DNA from: Chara braunii
Taxonomy: Eukaryota; Streptophyta; Charophyceae; Charales; Characeae
DNA: 22,732 bases
Assembly (NCBI GenBank): GCA_003427395.1
Contig: BFEA01000116.1
Span: forward strand, 2,201,058-2,223,789
Reading direction: 5' to 3'
Numbering within the stretch: the stretch's first letter is position 1; every line of letters begins with the position of its first letter. This document shows positions 1 through 9,403 of the stretch, piece by piece. Made by a program: the position numbers and the translations under genes. The notes beneath the pieces were generated by a model. That model was not told the DNA's origin, searched no databases, and saw nothing but the letters and a program-made list of their open reading frames with translations.

Positions 1-3
<3 letters not shown>

Positions 4-74
<71 letters not shown>
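4..74. repeat. (GA)n microsatellite
   Basis: This is an uninterrupted GA dinucleotide run that reaches the left window edge and may continue beyond it. It has no coding content. Confidence 0.97.
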
Positions 75-79
<5 letters not shown>

Positions 80-470
80 CTGGGTGTCATCGTGGTAGAG
101 ATCTTACCAAGGGCCCTCCGGTTTGTTTCATCTCGGGCCAAGCACCACATTGCTGCAACAGCATACAGAACAACTTTGCTATTCTTTTCGAGCCAATCGG
201 ACCGCAGGACGTTTACTATGGGTACCAATTCCTGCATCAAGCATGTGGGGACCACAGTACGGGACACCAGATATAAGAGAAGGGGAGAGTCGTGAAAAAT
301 CTGGAGGAGTTTGAAAGCCCGTCAGGAGGGAGAAGGGGTCTCCGGAGAAATTCATGATCTCAAAATCCCAAAGAGAACAAACTTGCACGTTCAGATTTCT
401 CTTTCTTTATTTTAATTTATAGATCATTGAAGTGCCCCACATAATTCAGAGTTATTTTACCTTGGTAACC
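75..470. other. Unassigned intergenic sequence
   Basis: I see no convincing gene, RNA or element in this stretch. The open frames are short, overlap on both strands and carry no recognisable motif. Confidence 0.6.
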
Positions 471-534
471 GACCGGACATCCGGACCGGGTTCCAGACAG
501 TCCGGAACAGCATGTCGGGGTCCGGTGTCCGGTC
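471..534. repeat. CpG-rich inverted repeat (hairpin)
   Basis: The arm GACCGGACATCCGGAC at 471-486 is the reverse complement of GTCCGGTGTCCGGTC at 520-534, apart from one bulged base. About 33 nt separate the arms. Further CCGG-type words lie between and beside them. The function is unknown. Confidence 0.7.
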
Positions 535-594
535 TGTGATGCCCGGATGGAGGCCCCCAGGGCAAAAATGGGACCTTCATGCTATCAGTTTCAC

Positions 595-785
595 ACCTGC
601 TCAGTCAATCCTCTGGTCTCCAGAGCAATCAATGCTGGCAGGCACCCTCCAGACACCATCCATTTTTCTTCTTTTCTACATACCATTCTGGATCATTCTG
701 TATCATTTTGTATCAACTGTGTAAGGGACGCTGGACCCGTTTTCCAGCAGGTGACGCTCCCCACCAATAGATGGAGCCTCTCCCC
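595..785 (+). mobile_element. Diverged LINE 3' UTR relic, plus strand
   Basis: The block around 604-640 reads TCAATCC, then the stem CTCTGG/CCAGAG (611-616 and 620-625), then CAATCAATGCTGG. It aligns with the LINE A 3' UTR read on the opposite strand and with the LINE tail at the right window edge. A second short stem, CTGG...CCAG, follows as it does in those copies. Near 750-780 the string GCTCCCCA...ATGGAGCC resembles the 3'-terminal core GCTCCCCAGAATGG...GGAGCC. No poly(A) is left. It is an old fragment and the assignment rests on short matches. Confidence 0.45.
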
Positions 786-786
786 G

Positions 787-826
787 GGTGCTAGCGATGC
801 CTGCTCTAAACAGCACCGCTAGCACC
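787..826. repeat. Perfect 10-bp inverted repeat
   Basis: GGTGCTAGCG at 787-796 pairs exactly with CGCTAGCACC at 817-826 across a 20-nt loop. It lies directly beside the poly(A) end of LINE A, in flanking DNA on the far side of the tail. Confidence 0.75.
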
Positions 827-861
827 AGAGGGACTGTTTTTTTTTTTTTTTTTTTTTTTTT

Positions 862-1144
862 GAAAAAGGTCGTTATGGCCCTGGCTCCATGTCCATTCTG
901 GGGAGCATCAGTCCGGTTGCTATTCCCCGGGCAAGTCAACATTTAATACATCATAGTACACTCTCACGCTTCCTTCCGTCTGGCCAAAGGACCCCTGACC
1001 AGCATTGATTACTCCTATATGGGAGGATTGACTGTCAGCTTGCCCTACCCTTGTTTTCCTCTCAGAACCCCTGTTGGTGCTGTCGAATAGGCACTGAACC
1101 ACAAGAAAACTGGGAGAGATTAATGTCAGTCTCAGGCTATAGCC
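862..1144 (-). other. LINE A 3' UTR and tail module
   Basis: This lies between the ORF2 stop and the poly(A). It contains the small hairpin CTCC/GGAG (1012-1025), followed on the element strand by TAATCAATGCTGG, a second stem CTGGTC/GGCCAG (about 981-1003), and a 3' core around 890-935 that reads GACTTGCCCGGGGAATAGC and then ACCGGACTGATGCTCCCC. The same modules recur in the other LINE tails in this window. Confidence 0.75.
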
Positions 1145-1923
1145 TCAATTTGCCCTTCTCGGGACCGCAATCCTTGTCGTTGTTGGAGTGGGCCACGTCT
1201 TCCAAATCAGTTTGTTGTCTGTGACTGTCGCGATCTTTCCCTGTAGCAGCCAGTCTCTCATGAAACTTTGTCTCCTGAGTGTGAGTCTTTCAGGTTTGCC
1301 TCTCGTTGCTGCAGTCACACTCCTCCATTTGCATTGGATCTCTGTTTCCACCATCCTCAGCAGAAGGATCCACATTTCTTCCTTGGCCACTTCAGAACCC
1401 TCAATTGTCTTGGTGCATCTCCTTTTCCATACGACCCACAGGGCTAGTTTCCTGAGCATGTAGAACCAGGCCGCTTTCCCCCCTTTGAGACTGTCAGGGA
1501 TGTTAGATAGGAGAAGGATATTCTGAGGGGTGAAGCTAGGGGGGGGAGATAAGAAGAGAAGGGACCACAGTCTACGGACTTTGTTCCATATCCAGACGGC
1601 CTGACTGCAGTAGAGGAGGCAGTGGGGTATGTCTTCTGGAATGCTGTCACTGCATAGTACACAGAGCTCCGAGCTGTCAGGGTTCAAGTGTTTTCTCCTT
1701 CTGTGGAGCCACTGGTTGACAGGGAGTGCTGTGTGGGCTAGGAGCCACTGCATGCTACAAATTCTAGCTGGTCTGATGGGGGGGTATTTAGGCCAGAGGA
1801 TGGATATTGGGGCTGTCGGCTCTAGGTTCAGTGTCTCTTTCCATCTGCCTTTTAGTTTGGGGTCCAGGTCTGTAGTCTGTAAGCCTAGGTTGTACCCGAG
1901 TTTTACGTCGTATTCAAGTAACG

Positions 1924-1925
<2 letters not shown>
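1145..1925 (-). pseudogene. LINE A ORF2, C-terminal zf-RVT region
   Basis: This is the C-terminal part of a LINE ORF2 polyprotein. After the LLEYDVKLGY junction come the block QWLLAHTALPVNQWLHRRR and a CCHC-type knuckle (CVLC, then HCLLYC), the signature of the zf-RVT domain found at the end of plant LINE ORF2. The frame then runs without a break to a stop after VPRRAN at 1145. It is orthologous in layout to the LINE B segment at 2598-3458 (QWLLAHRALPVNKWL, HCLLEC). Continuous reading from upstream starts inside a poly(A) run that belongs to LINE B, so the apparent poly-lysine N-terminus is not part of this protein. It is a non-functional fragment. Confidence 0.85.
1911..1925. repeat. 15-bp target-site duplication of LINE B, 3' copy
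   Basis: TATTCAAGTAACGTT here is identical to 6951-6965. It abuts the poly(T) run 1924-1952, which is LINE B's poly(A) on the minus strand. Confidence 0.95.
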
Positions 1926-1952
<27 letters not shown>

Positions 1953-1956
<4 letters not shown>

Positions 1957-2597
1957 CAGTACATAACCTACCATTCTGGGGAGCAACAGTCCCGTTCCTA
2001 TTCCCCCGGCAAGCCAATAAAAATACATTTAAGACTCACACACGCTCCTCTCCATTACGGTTGAGAGGTCCGAGTGGACGGCATTGATTACTTCCCTGGG
2101 GAAGGATGTACCACCCCTAACCCCTGCTTAAGTTAGGCTATTTCAGATGTCCCTTGGTCTTTTGTGACTCCTCACTCTTGGCTCCTCTCAGCTGAGTAAC
2201 TGTCTGATATTCGTGGTAATCAAGAACTAGAGTAAGGAGCTGGCTTCTACGGATTGTGTTATGGCTTGTTTCTGTCAGGGCCCAATCTCTACTGGCGGCT
2301 GATCCTGATCTGTTCCTTTGTGAGCTTCCTCCTATCTCCTGATCCTAAACTGAAGTTCCTATGGGTTGCTGGCTTAACGACCCTGCTTTCCTAGTTAACC
2401 CTGGCTTCTCCATCCAGTTAAACCCTAAACCCTAAGCCCCTCAACTAATCCTATCTTTTGGGTTCTGGGTACCTGATCAGAACGGGATTGTGCCCCTTAT
2501 CTCTGTCCAACGACTTTACCGGGATGGTGGTCTTAGTCTGAGGATTGGTGTTGTCTATCTGTCTCCTTTATGGGGGTCTATGCTGGTATTGTCCCCT
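1953..2597 (-). other. LINE B 3' UTR with tail module and telomere-like motif
   Basis: This is about 640 bp of 3' UTR. On the element strand it contains two and a half TTTAGGG-like units (plus strand 2418-2436), then GGTGGTACATCC, the hairpin CTTCC/GGAAG (2091-2104), TAATCAATGCCGTCC, and the 3' core GGGGGAATAGG, ACGGGACTGTTGCTCCCC close to the poly(A). The stretch from about 2100 to 1970 aligns closely with the tail of the third LINE at 15110-15260. Confidence 0.8.
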
Positions 2598-4118
2598 TCA
2601 TATCATCCCTATTGAAAAGTCTGACAGGTGACTCCTACTTCTAGGAGATTCTATCCCTTGTATCCTAGTTGGTTGGGTGTGTCTCCATTGGGCGAAGTAA
2701 AGTTTATCCTGTTCTATTCTTGCTATCTTGCCTTCTCCTAACTGATGTTTTACGAAGGATTCTATTAACTTGTCTTTGTTCGTGACAATCTCTTCTATTT
2801 TCCTGTGAGTTATCTTCCACCTCCCTCTGTAATCAACCTCTAGTAGATACAATACTCCTTCCCAAGCTTCTTGGGGTGCCATAGCTGATCGATCGATCGT
2901 TTCTTGGCATCTTAGTGTGTGGAAGAAGGAAACTTCAAATCTCTGCCATGAATTGTGAGAGAGTAAGCCAAGTAAGAGGGAGGCCTGATCCGTTGGTAGC
3001 ATTTTGATGGTAATTGAGTGCCATAGTAGGGAGGCGGCTGTCCAGAGTTGTTTGGCTTTTCGGCATTCTAGCAGACAGTGATCTGTATCTTCTGGCAGTC
3101 CCTCCGGACTAATAGCACATAGTTCCTGCATGGGAGATCTGGACTGTGTGTTCCTTCTCTTGTTTAGCCATTTGTTGACTGGGAGGGCTCGATGGGCGAG
3201 TAGCCATTGGAAGCTTCTTATTTTGACCCAGGAGATGGCAAGTATGTTACTCCACGAGGTGATGAGGGTTTGGTTTGGTGGCAGATTGAGGTGCATTTCC
3301 CATCTTTGGTTGATAATTTGGGCTATTGGGGCCGACCTCATTCTTAGTGTATATCCCAACTTGGTAGAGTACTCAAGGATGTTATTTCGTTTCTCTATTC
3401 CTAGTCTGCCTGACTTTCTCTTCCAAGCCCATTCTGCTGGGTCGACTTCCAAATCCACTATGCATAAAAGAGGTTCACATATGCGTCATTCCTTTGTTTC
3501 TACCACTCTTACTTTCCTCATTTCAAGTTCTGGAAGGGCAATTTCCCCCGACGTGTTTCGACCCAAGAGGCTCGTGGTTGTTCCCGGGTCTTCGATCGAA
3601 TATATGTCGCATACTAGCCATGTGTTTCCTGGTCCCTCTCTTGAGCGGAACTGGTAGGCTGCGGTGGGGATGCTTTCAGACAATCTTGTTGTCCAGTCCC
3701 CTGCTTTCCATTCCCAGGTGCCCTTCAGCAATACATGCCAGCTCTTTGGTACTGCGATTAAAATACTGTTTAGATTCACTTGCAGATTATGGCATCCCTT
3801 CAAGGTTTCCCTTAGCTCTCTTACCGTTTTCAATCTCTTTTACTCCTCTTGCCAGAGGTGTTTGATTTGCCAAACTCCCTTTCCTACCCAGGCTCCCCAT
3901 TTTGTGTCCTTTGTGGTTAAGGTCCATGGTTTCCCTTGTGAGTCCAACAGTGCTTGATTACAGAAGATCGGTTGTCTGAGGACTTCTTCTTTGGTTGTTG
4001 GTTCTCTTACTTTGGCTGGTAGAATTTCCCTCCATGTTTTCAATAGTTGTCGCCATAAGTCCTCCCCTTGTTCTTCTTCTTGGTCTCCTTGTTGCTCTGT
4101 TTGCGACCCGCCCTTCAT
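2598..4118 (-). pseudogene. LINE B ORF2, C-terminal region with zf-RVT
   Basis: This is the ORF2 region downstream of the RT thumb. Open segments lie at 3840-4118, 3486-3833 and 2598-3458. They are separated by in-frame nonsense codons: TAA after LWQEE near 3834, and TGA after VETKE near 3486. The order of motifs matches LINE A and the third LINE: EEVLRQPIF, then KGTWEWKAGDW, then DPAEWAWKR, then NILEYSTKLGY, then QWLLAHRALPVNKWL, then HCLLEC. The first cysteine pair of the knuckle is degraded to LCAIS here. The natural stop appears to be after IGMI at 2598. Confidence 0.88.
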
Positions 4119-5887
4119 CGCCTAGGACTTAGTCATGAGCTAGAAGAGGCCTCGCATGTTGTTAGGGGGGGTGTATTTGACTATTTGTTGAATTATGTGA
4201 AGACCTAGTGTTCTCTAAGGTAGGTTGTTATTGGTTATCATTTTGATGATCCACTTCGTTTGAAGAGCTTTGATTTGAATTTCCGGGTCCAGTATTCCTA
4301 AACCTCCTTGCGTTTTCTTCAGGATGACGTACTTCCATGCCACTTTTGAAATGAAGTTGACTCTAGATGGGTCTCCTGTCCACAAATAGGCGGCCGCTAT
4401 TCTTATGAGTTGTGTTCTTCACTGCTTGGGTGGGCTCCAAATCATACCACATCATTGAGAAGATAGATGCATTCAGGATAAGGGCTCTGCCAAATATTGA
4501 GGTATAAACATTGGACCAGCTGCCCAATCTAGCAATCATCTTATTCATTATGGTCGGAGCCATTTCTTGGTTAGTGCCATGTTTGGACACTTGGATTCCT
4601 AGGTATCTGAGGGGTTCATTGCCTCGAGACCAGTTCATTCCTGCCAGAGTACTTTGAGGGGGGTCAGTTTGAGGGTATGTTAGCCACCAACCTACTGTTT
4701 TGGGCCAGTTGATTTTCATCTCTGATGCAATTTGGAAAGATTGCATGGCACGTAAGAGCTTGGAAGGAAGAGTCCGATGCTCATATTAAGACCGTTAAGT
4801 CATCCACGAAGAGGATGGTAATGGGAAGGTTGATTGGATATTGTCTATCCTCCACCAGTCTTTCAATCGAGGGGTCCTTCCTTAGAAAGGAGGCAATTGC
4901 CTCCATGATGAAGAGGAAGATTGGTGCTGCTAATGGGTCGCCCTGTCTTATTGAGCGGGACATTTGATATGGTTGTGATAGATGGCCGTTGACCTGCACT
5001 CGACCGTGGGCTTCCGAGTATAGAACCTGAACCCATTTTCTGAAGTTTGGACCTACCCCCATTTTTTCCATACATTGCTGTAGGAAGTTCCAGTTAACCT
5101 GGTCGTACGCTTTTTCGAAGTCAAAGAACAGTACGGCCACGTTCATTTTTTTATCTTGAATGTATCTAATTGTTTCGTTGAGGGTCATTACATTATCCAA
5201 AATGAATCTTCATGGGATAAATCTTGTCTGGTCGATATGGAAGCAGTTCTTCGTTATTGTTCTAATTCTGTTGGCTAGTAATTTTGCTAAAATTTTGTAT
5301 GTTACAGGGAGTAGAGAAATTGGTCTGTAGTTTCCAATGTCTGTTGGGTCGCCTTTCTTGTAGATTAGGGAGACTACGCCAGTGCTTTGAAGTTTCCCAA
5401 GTGTGCCCCTATTCCATGCCTTCTCTAGAAATTGAAAGTATTTTGTGCCTACAGCTGGCCAGAACGTGAACAAGAACTCCTTAGAGAGTACGTCCAGACC
5501 TAGGGTCTTGTTCGGTTTCATTGATTGTAGTGCTCTGTAGACTTCTTGTTCTGAGATCGACATGTCCAAAGCCGCCGTCTGTTCTGTTGAGATTGTCTTG
5601 TCTAAGTGAGTCAAGAATTTGGCTCTTGCGCTTGAGGTTTCCTGGTGTAAGTAGTCTTGTTCCTTTGATGTGTATAGGTTTTCAAAGAAAGTTGTTGTTG
5701 TTGCTAGCATTTGTTGTGGGTTGGATGTCAGTCCCTGTTCCGCCTGTAGTTTTTCTATGTTTACGTTCCTTGCATTTGTCTTGATAATGTTAAAGAAGTG
5801 TTTGGTCATCTTCTCACCTTCTTCCCATTCCTTTATTCGAGCTCTCGTTCTCAGGGCCTTGTTCTTCCATTCCTCCCAGTCGGACAT
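4119..5887 (-). pseudogene. LINE B ORF2, reverse transcriptase
   Basis: This is a non-LTR reverse transcriptase relic. From the N-terminal side it shows MKPNKTLGLDVLSKEF (RT0/1), NYRPISLLPVTYKILAKLL, FDFEKAYDQVNW with the first catalytic Asp, RQGDPLAAPIFLFI, and FVDDLT with the catalytic Asp pair, then the thumb with LRYLGIQVSKHG. A TGA follows RFIP (near 5208), a frameshift follows FVDDLTVLI, and another lies near 4400, after which the frame continues as WTGDPSRVNF and GGLGILDP down to about 4150. The catalytic motifs survive, but the protein cannot be made as one chain. Confidence 0.92.
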
Positions 5888-6946
5888 CTCCTACCTGGTT
5901 TGTTCGACGACTCTTTCGTATAGGTTATTCCCTGGGTCAGTTAGGAGGTTTCTTTCTGCTACCTTTATTGCCTGCTGTAATTCTTCTTCTCTTGCTTTTT
6001 TCTTGGACGCTATTATTCTAGAAGCTCTTTGTTGTGGTTTCTGTCAGAGTTGCGACCAAGTCCGAGAAGTCTTGGTTCGTGTCGTCATGGTTAATACATG
6101 CGGACATGACTGCCTCCCTTATTTCTGGTGTATTTAATAGAGAATTGTTGATTTTGAAGGAGCTTTGTCCTCTGTTGGGTGCGGTCCCTAGATTAAAAAA
6201 CAAGCTAATTGGTTTGTGGTTAAGGCCTGCGTAACGGGGGTGTTCTCCTATTTCTGTCTTATGGATTGCTCCTATGAGCGATCCTGATGTTAAAAAAAAT
6301 CTATTCGGGATGCTGAGATGTGATGGCTTCTATTCCTTTTTAGATAAGTGATTTCCTTGTTGTCTGGGTGGAGAGCTCTGAATGGATCTATTAGATCTTT
6401 TTCCATCATCAGCTCGTGGATGGGGAGGGCTTCATTCCACGTGGCGTGCGTTGTCCCTGATGTTCCTCCTGAGTAGCGGTCTATAGTTGGGTCCAATGTC
6501 GTGTTTCAGTCCCCTGCCAAAATAAGTTGCAGATTGGAGTCGCACTTCGGTAGGAGGGCTGCAATTAGTCTAGACCTTTGGTTCAAGGTATTCGGACCGT
6601 AGACTGTTATTATCCGAAAATTCTCCTCGCTTATTTGTATGTCTATGCTGGCCCACCTTCCTCCTTCTGTGTCTATGCTTTTTCCCAATGATTTTGTTCG
6701 ATGCTCTAGATTTAGCATGCAATAGGATAGCTACACCTGCTGAATTGGGGCGAGGGTCGGAGCCCAAATTACTTCTTTTACCCATTTCAATTTTCTTATT
6801 ATGTGTGCTTGGATTCTTCAGTGTTCCTCAGTGTCGGTTAAGTGAGTCTCTTGGATGCATAGAAGGTCAGGTGGAAATCTCCCAAACCAGTCTGTGCCCT
6901 TGATTAGGTAATCCCATTTTCTTGGATTGGTCATTATAGAGGACAT
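5888..6946 (-). pseudogene. LINE B ORF2, AP endonuclease and linker
   Basis: This is an APE-type endonuclease relic. The visible blocks are FPPDLLCIQETHL (metal-binding Glu of QETHL), AGVAILLHA, GGRWASIDI, IITVYGPN, LILAGD followed by TGA where the family has GD-F/W-N, and SASRIDFF (the SRID motif). It starts at MTNPRKWDYL without the usual N-terminal LNVNGL, which is lost at the 5' truncation. Stops include TGA after TDTEEH (6818) and after LAGD (about 6506), and TAG just before EMSDWEEW (5888). A frameshift lies near 6700. The linker to the RT starts around 6203. Confidence 0.85.
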
Positions 6947-6950
6947 GCCA

Positions 6951-6965
6951 TATTCAAGTAACGTT
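6951..6965. repeat. 15-bp target-site duplication of LINE B, 5' copy
   Basis: TATTCAAGTAACGTT here is identical to 1911-1925 and lies inside the LINE A codons for TLLEY. Confidence 0.95.
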
Positions 6966-8240
6966 CTTGTTTTCCCGGATTTGCTTTTCTTCCATACCCA
7001 CTCCTTTGGATCGAATTCAAGCTCTGAAATGTTGTGGTCAGGTTGAAAGATTAGCCATGGTTTGCTTTTCGATACCCTCATTTTTCTCAGTCGGAAAGAT
7101 TCGATCGTCTCCCGCTGAGGTTCTCTATTGAGGATGGCCAGTTCCTGGAGGTTGTGGTTGGCAAAGGGATAGGAGTGAGATTTGGTGAGGTAGCTGGTGG
7201 CTGAGGTGCGGGATACGAATTGGTATGCTTTGTTGGGCGAGATCTGGGATATGAGTGTACCCCAATCCCGTGATTCCCAGGAGAGTCGTCTTTCAACAGG
7301 GGGAGCCAACTTGGTGGGATGCTCTTATGGATTTGGGTTAGGTTATCTGCGAGGGAGTGACACCCTTTTAGAGTGGAGCGGAGTTCTTGTTCCGTACGTC
7401 AGTCGCCCCGTTCTTCGGCCCACAGGTGTTTTACCTGCCACACCCCTTTCTCAACCCAAGATAGTCATCTTCTCTCCTTTAGACGAAGTGTCCAAGGATT
7501 GCCCTCGATGTCTTTGATCCATGGGTTGCAAAATAGGCGTTGTCTCAGGACCTCTTCTTTGTTCTCCGTTGTGCCCTGTTTAATTGGCATCATTCGTCAC
7601 CATTGTTTCAAAGTCGGGTTCCAGTGTGTCTTGGTTTTCTGAGTCCTGTGTGGTGCTCCCACGGGATCTGCCTGATCTTATCATCCACTCCTTTGCCGTA
7701 ATCCAGAAGTAGTCAATCATGTTAGGTGGAGAGCTTCTCGGTGCTAGGTTTCTTATGTTGTCCAGGGCCATCTTGGTCCATGGTAGGTACTGTCTAGTCA
7801 GGATCTTGACGATCCATTTCATTTGCAGTGTTGTTGACTCTTGTTTGGGGTCGATTAGGCCTAGGCCTCTCTCTTGCGGCTTCCTAATGATATGACTCCA
7901 TGCTACCTTATCTATGCATGAGGTTCGGTTGGGGTCGCTTGTCCATAGGTAGCATCCTGCTCTGGCCTTTATAGTTTGGAGATCAATATCTGGGAAAGAC
8001 CAGATAGATGCCATGTACCATAATGTAGAAAGATAGTTGTGTTTATTAGTAGTGCCCTCCTGATCAGCGATGCCTGTGCATTCTTGCACGGGGCCAGGCG
8101 GGTTATTGCTTTGGCAATTAGGCCCTGACCCATTCCCGGCCACACACCGTCTTTGTTGACCATGATACCTAGATATCGAAGCTGGAAACTGGGTCCAGCA
8201 TCCGTTCCATCAATGAGCCCCACACGGCGCTTCCCTCTGT
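6966..8240 (-). pseudogene. LINE A ORF2, RT thumb to pre-zf-RVT segment
   Basis: Reading down from 8240, the fragment shows GPSFQLRYLGIMVNKDG (RT thumb block), then ASLIRRALLINT, DPNRTSCIDKVAWSHI and GLGLIDPKQ, and, after decayed stretches, PNKAYQFVSR, KPWLIFQPDHN and FDPKEWVWKK to RTLLEY at 6951, where LINE B interrupts it. Frames change near 8090-8100 and between 7580 and 7310. Each block has a counterpart in LINE B and in the third LINE, in the same order. Beyond the junction the apparent ORF continues into LINE B endonuclease, so the 163-residue open frame spanning 6818-7309 is a chimera of two elements. Confidence 0.82.
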
Positions 8241-8253
8241 TTTGGTTGAGGGA

Positions 8254-8625
8254 CCTTGCGACAGTGGCATTTATTGCTCTCTTCCAGAAAGCCTCAAAAT
8301 TTGTTGTTGCAAGGGTCCCTCGATTCCGACTTTGAGGCTTCCAGGAAAGAAAGCAACCAATGTCGTTGTCGCACGGTCCCTCGACCAATCAATCCCTCGA
8401 TTTTAGGAAGCCTCAAAATCCATTGTCGAAAGGTCACTCGACCCCTGTCCCATTCTGCGAGACTGCTTACTAGTGTCAACCATAAAGTCTGTATTGATAC
8501 CCTCTCAATCGTCATAACTGCCAGATCTTATCTTTAGGTACCAACAAGAGTACCACGGTCCCGGTCGTCCCTGATGTGTTATATTTGCTACTCCATCTTT
8601 CCTGGAAGCCTCAAAATCTGATCCC
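8254..8625. repeat. Cluster of interspersed direct and inverted repeats
   Basis: Two short modules recur. The word TGTCGCA-GGTCCCTC appears at about 8309 and 8365, as a shorter form near 8423, and inverted at 8250-8272. The word GGAAGCCTCAAAATC appears at about 8286, 8404 and 8602, and inverted at 8331-8345. The pair at 8325-8350 and 8597-8622 forms a 26-bp inverted repeat with a few mismatches. It may be a foldback or MITE-like element of about 300 bp. It marks the 5' limit of LINE A. Confidence 0.55.
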
Positions 8626-8877
8626 ATCTGAACCACCAGTACTGTTGGCCAACATTTTTCTGAGCCTGGAAACGCCCTGCGCTCCAAAAGAAAAATGAAC
8701 AGGCGTGTCGCCAGCGATTTTGCTCTAGTAGGCCGAACCGAGGAACTTGCGGCACATTAACGGCTGCGTCGGAGAACAATGGCTAGGCGAAGTACAGGCG
8801 ATTTAATTGCATCTCTGTTTTGGAGTCTAGCGCCATGAGCTGTAATTTTCCAGTGTACGACAAACTAAAGCCAGTAA
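8626..8877. other. Unassigned; contains one solo MITE-end motif
   Basis: No gene is seen. AACCACCAGTACT at 8631-8643 matches the terminal inverted repeat of the MITE at 21245-21402, but no partner end lies nearby. Confidence 0.4.
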
Positions 8878-9000
8878 ACTCTAAACCCTAAACCCTAGTA
8901 CCCTAAACCCTAGTACCCTAAACCCTAAAATCCTAAACCCTAAAACCCTAAACCTTAAACCTTCAAACCTAAAACCTAAAACCTAAAACCTAAAATCCTA
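8878..9000. repeat. Interstitial telomere-like array (CCCTAAA)n, degenerate
   Basis: Units of CCCTAAA are interspersed with variants (CCCTAGTA, CCTAAAAT, CCTAAAAC), becoming steadily more degenerate toward the right. The unit is the Arabidopsis-type telomere repeat. The variants make this an old internal array and not a chromosome end. Confidence 0.9.
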
Positions 9001-9285
9001 GACTCGAAAACCTGACCCAATGCATGTCATGCAGTGGCTCATCGCCTACCGACCGCCTTCACCCGAATAGAATGCCTAGTCTGGTCCTTTTAGCTGTATT
9101 TGGGGCAACTTGCAGGCTAGATAGCGCGGACTGACTGTGCATTCCATTGAATCTATTGATTCTATTCAGATGAAGACGGTTGCATTGCCAGTGAATGAGT
9201 GTTTGAACAAACGCAGGAGTAAGGAAAGAAGGAGCAAGCTAAATGAACTTTTGCTCTATATGTGAAGAAGGAAGCGTTATATTTT
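9001..9285. other. Unassigned intergenic sequence
   Basis: Nothing recognisable lies between the telomere-like array and the U6 copy. In particular I see no plant U6 upstream element (consensus RTCCCACATCG) and no properly spaced TATA box. Confidence 0.6.
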
Positions 9286-9290
9286 AGAAT

Positions 9291-9398
9291 GCCTCCTCGG
9301 CGTTCTTTGGGACATCCGTTAAAATTGGAGCGATACAGAGAAGATTAGGATGGCCATTGCACAAGGATGACACACATAAATGGAAAAAAAAAAAAAAA
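9291..9398 (+). ncRNA. U6 spliceosomal snRNA retropseudogene with poly(A)
   Basis: The stretch GGGACATCCGTTAAAATTGG, then AGCGATACAGAGAAGATTAG, GATGGCC and GCACAAGGATGACAC follows the conserved U6 core almost base for base, including the ACAGAGA box (ACAGAGAAG, intact). The 3' stem region is lost or collapsed (ends ACACATAAATGG), the 5' hairpin is altered by an apparent insertion, and the copy ends in 15 A residues (9384-9398). AGAATG immediately before it (9286-9291) recurs at 9398-9403, a plausible short target-site duplication. These are the marks of a LINE-mobilised retrocopy. It lacks a Pol III terminator and promoter, so it is unlikely to be expressed. Confidence 0.85.
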
Positions 9399-9403
9399 GA
9401 ATG

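Larger units (their letters stand above)
1926..6950 (-). mobile_element. LINE B: near-full-length ORF2 LINE nested in LINE A
   Basis: This is a minus-strand non-LTR retrotransposon of about 5.0 kb. Its 5' end at 6950 falls about a dozen codons into the AP endonuclease domain, so any 5' UTR and ORF1 are missing. It proceeds through endonuclease, linker, reverse transcriptase and zf-RVT to a 3' UTR with poly(A) (T run 1924-1952). It is flanked by an exact 15-bp duplication of LINE A coding sequence, which shows target-primed insertion into an existing LINE A. The reading frame is broken by several nonsense codons and frameshifts, so this copy is dead. The architecture resembles plant L1-type LINEs; clade placement is inferred from domain order only. 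Confidence 0.93.
837..8240 (-). mobile_element. LINE A: 5'-truncated LINE split by a younger LINE
   Basis: Reading the minus strand, LINE A runs from about 8240 to 6951, is interrupted by LINE B (6950-1926), resumes at 1925 and ends in a 25-nt poly(A) (T run 837-861). The two pieces join in frame at the codons for TLLEY: the upstream piece ends KSGKTRTLLEYG and the downstream piece resumes LLEYDVKLGY. The 5' end lies in the RT thumb region, so endonuclease and catalytic RT motifs are absent. The net LINE A length is about 2.4 kb. I could not find its own target-site duplication; the left flank beside the tail does not recur near 8240. The 5' limit is approximate because it merges with a local repeat cluster. 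Confidence 0.85.

Noticed and set aside
787-8300. Target-site duplication for LINE A
   Set aside because: The sequence beside its poly(A) (CAGTCCCTCTGG on the minus strand) does not recur near its 5' end at about 8240.
9291-9398. Functional U6 gene
   Set aside because: There is no upstream element, the TATA-like stretch TTATATTTTA is too close to the start, the 3' stem is missing, and the A15 replaces the normal T-rich terminator.
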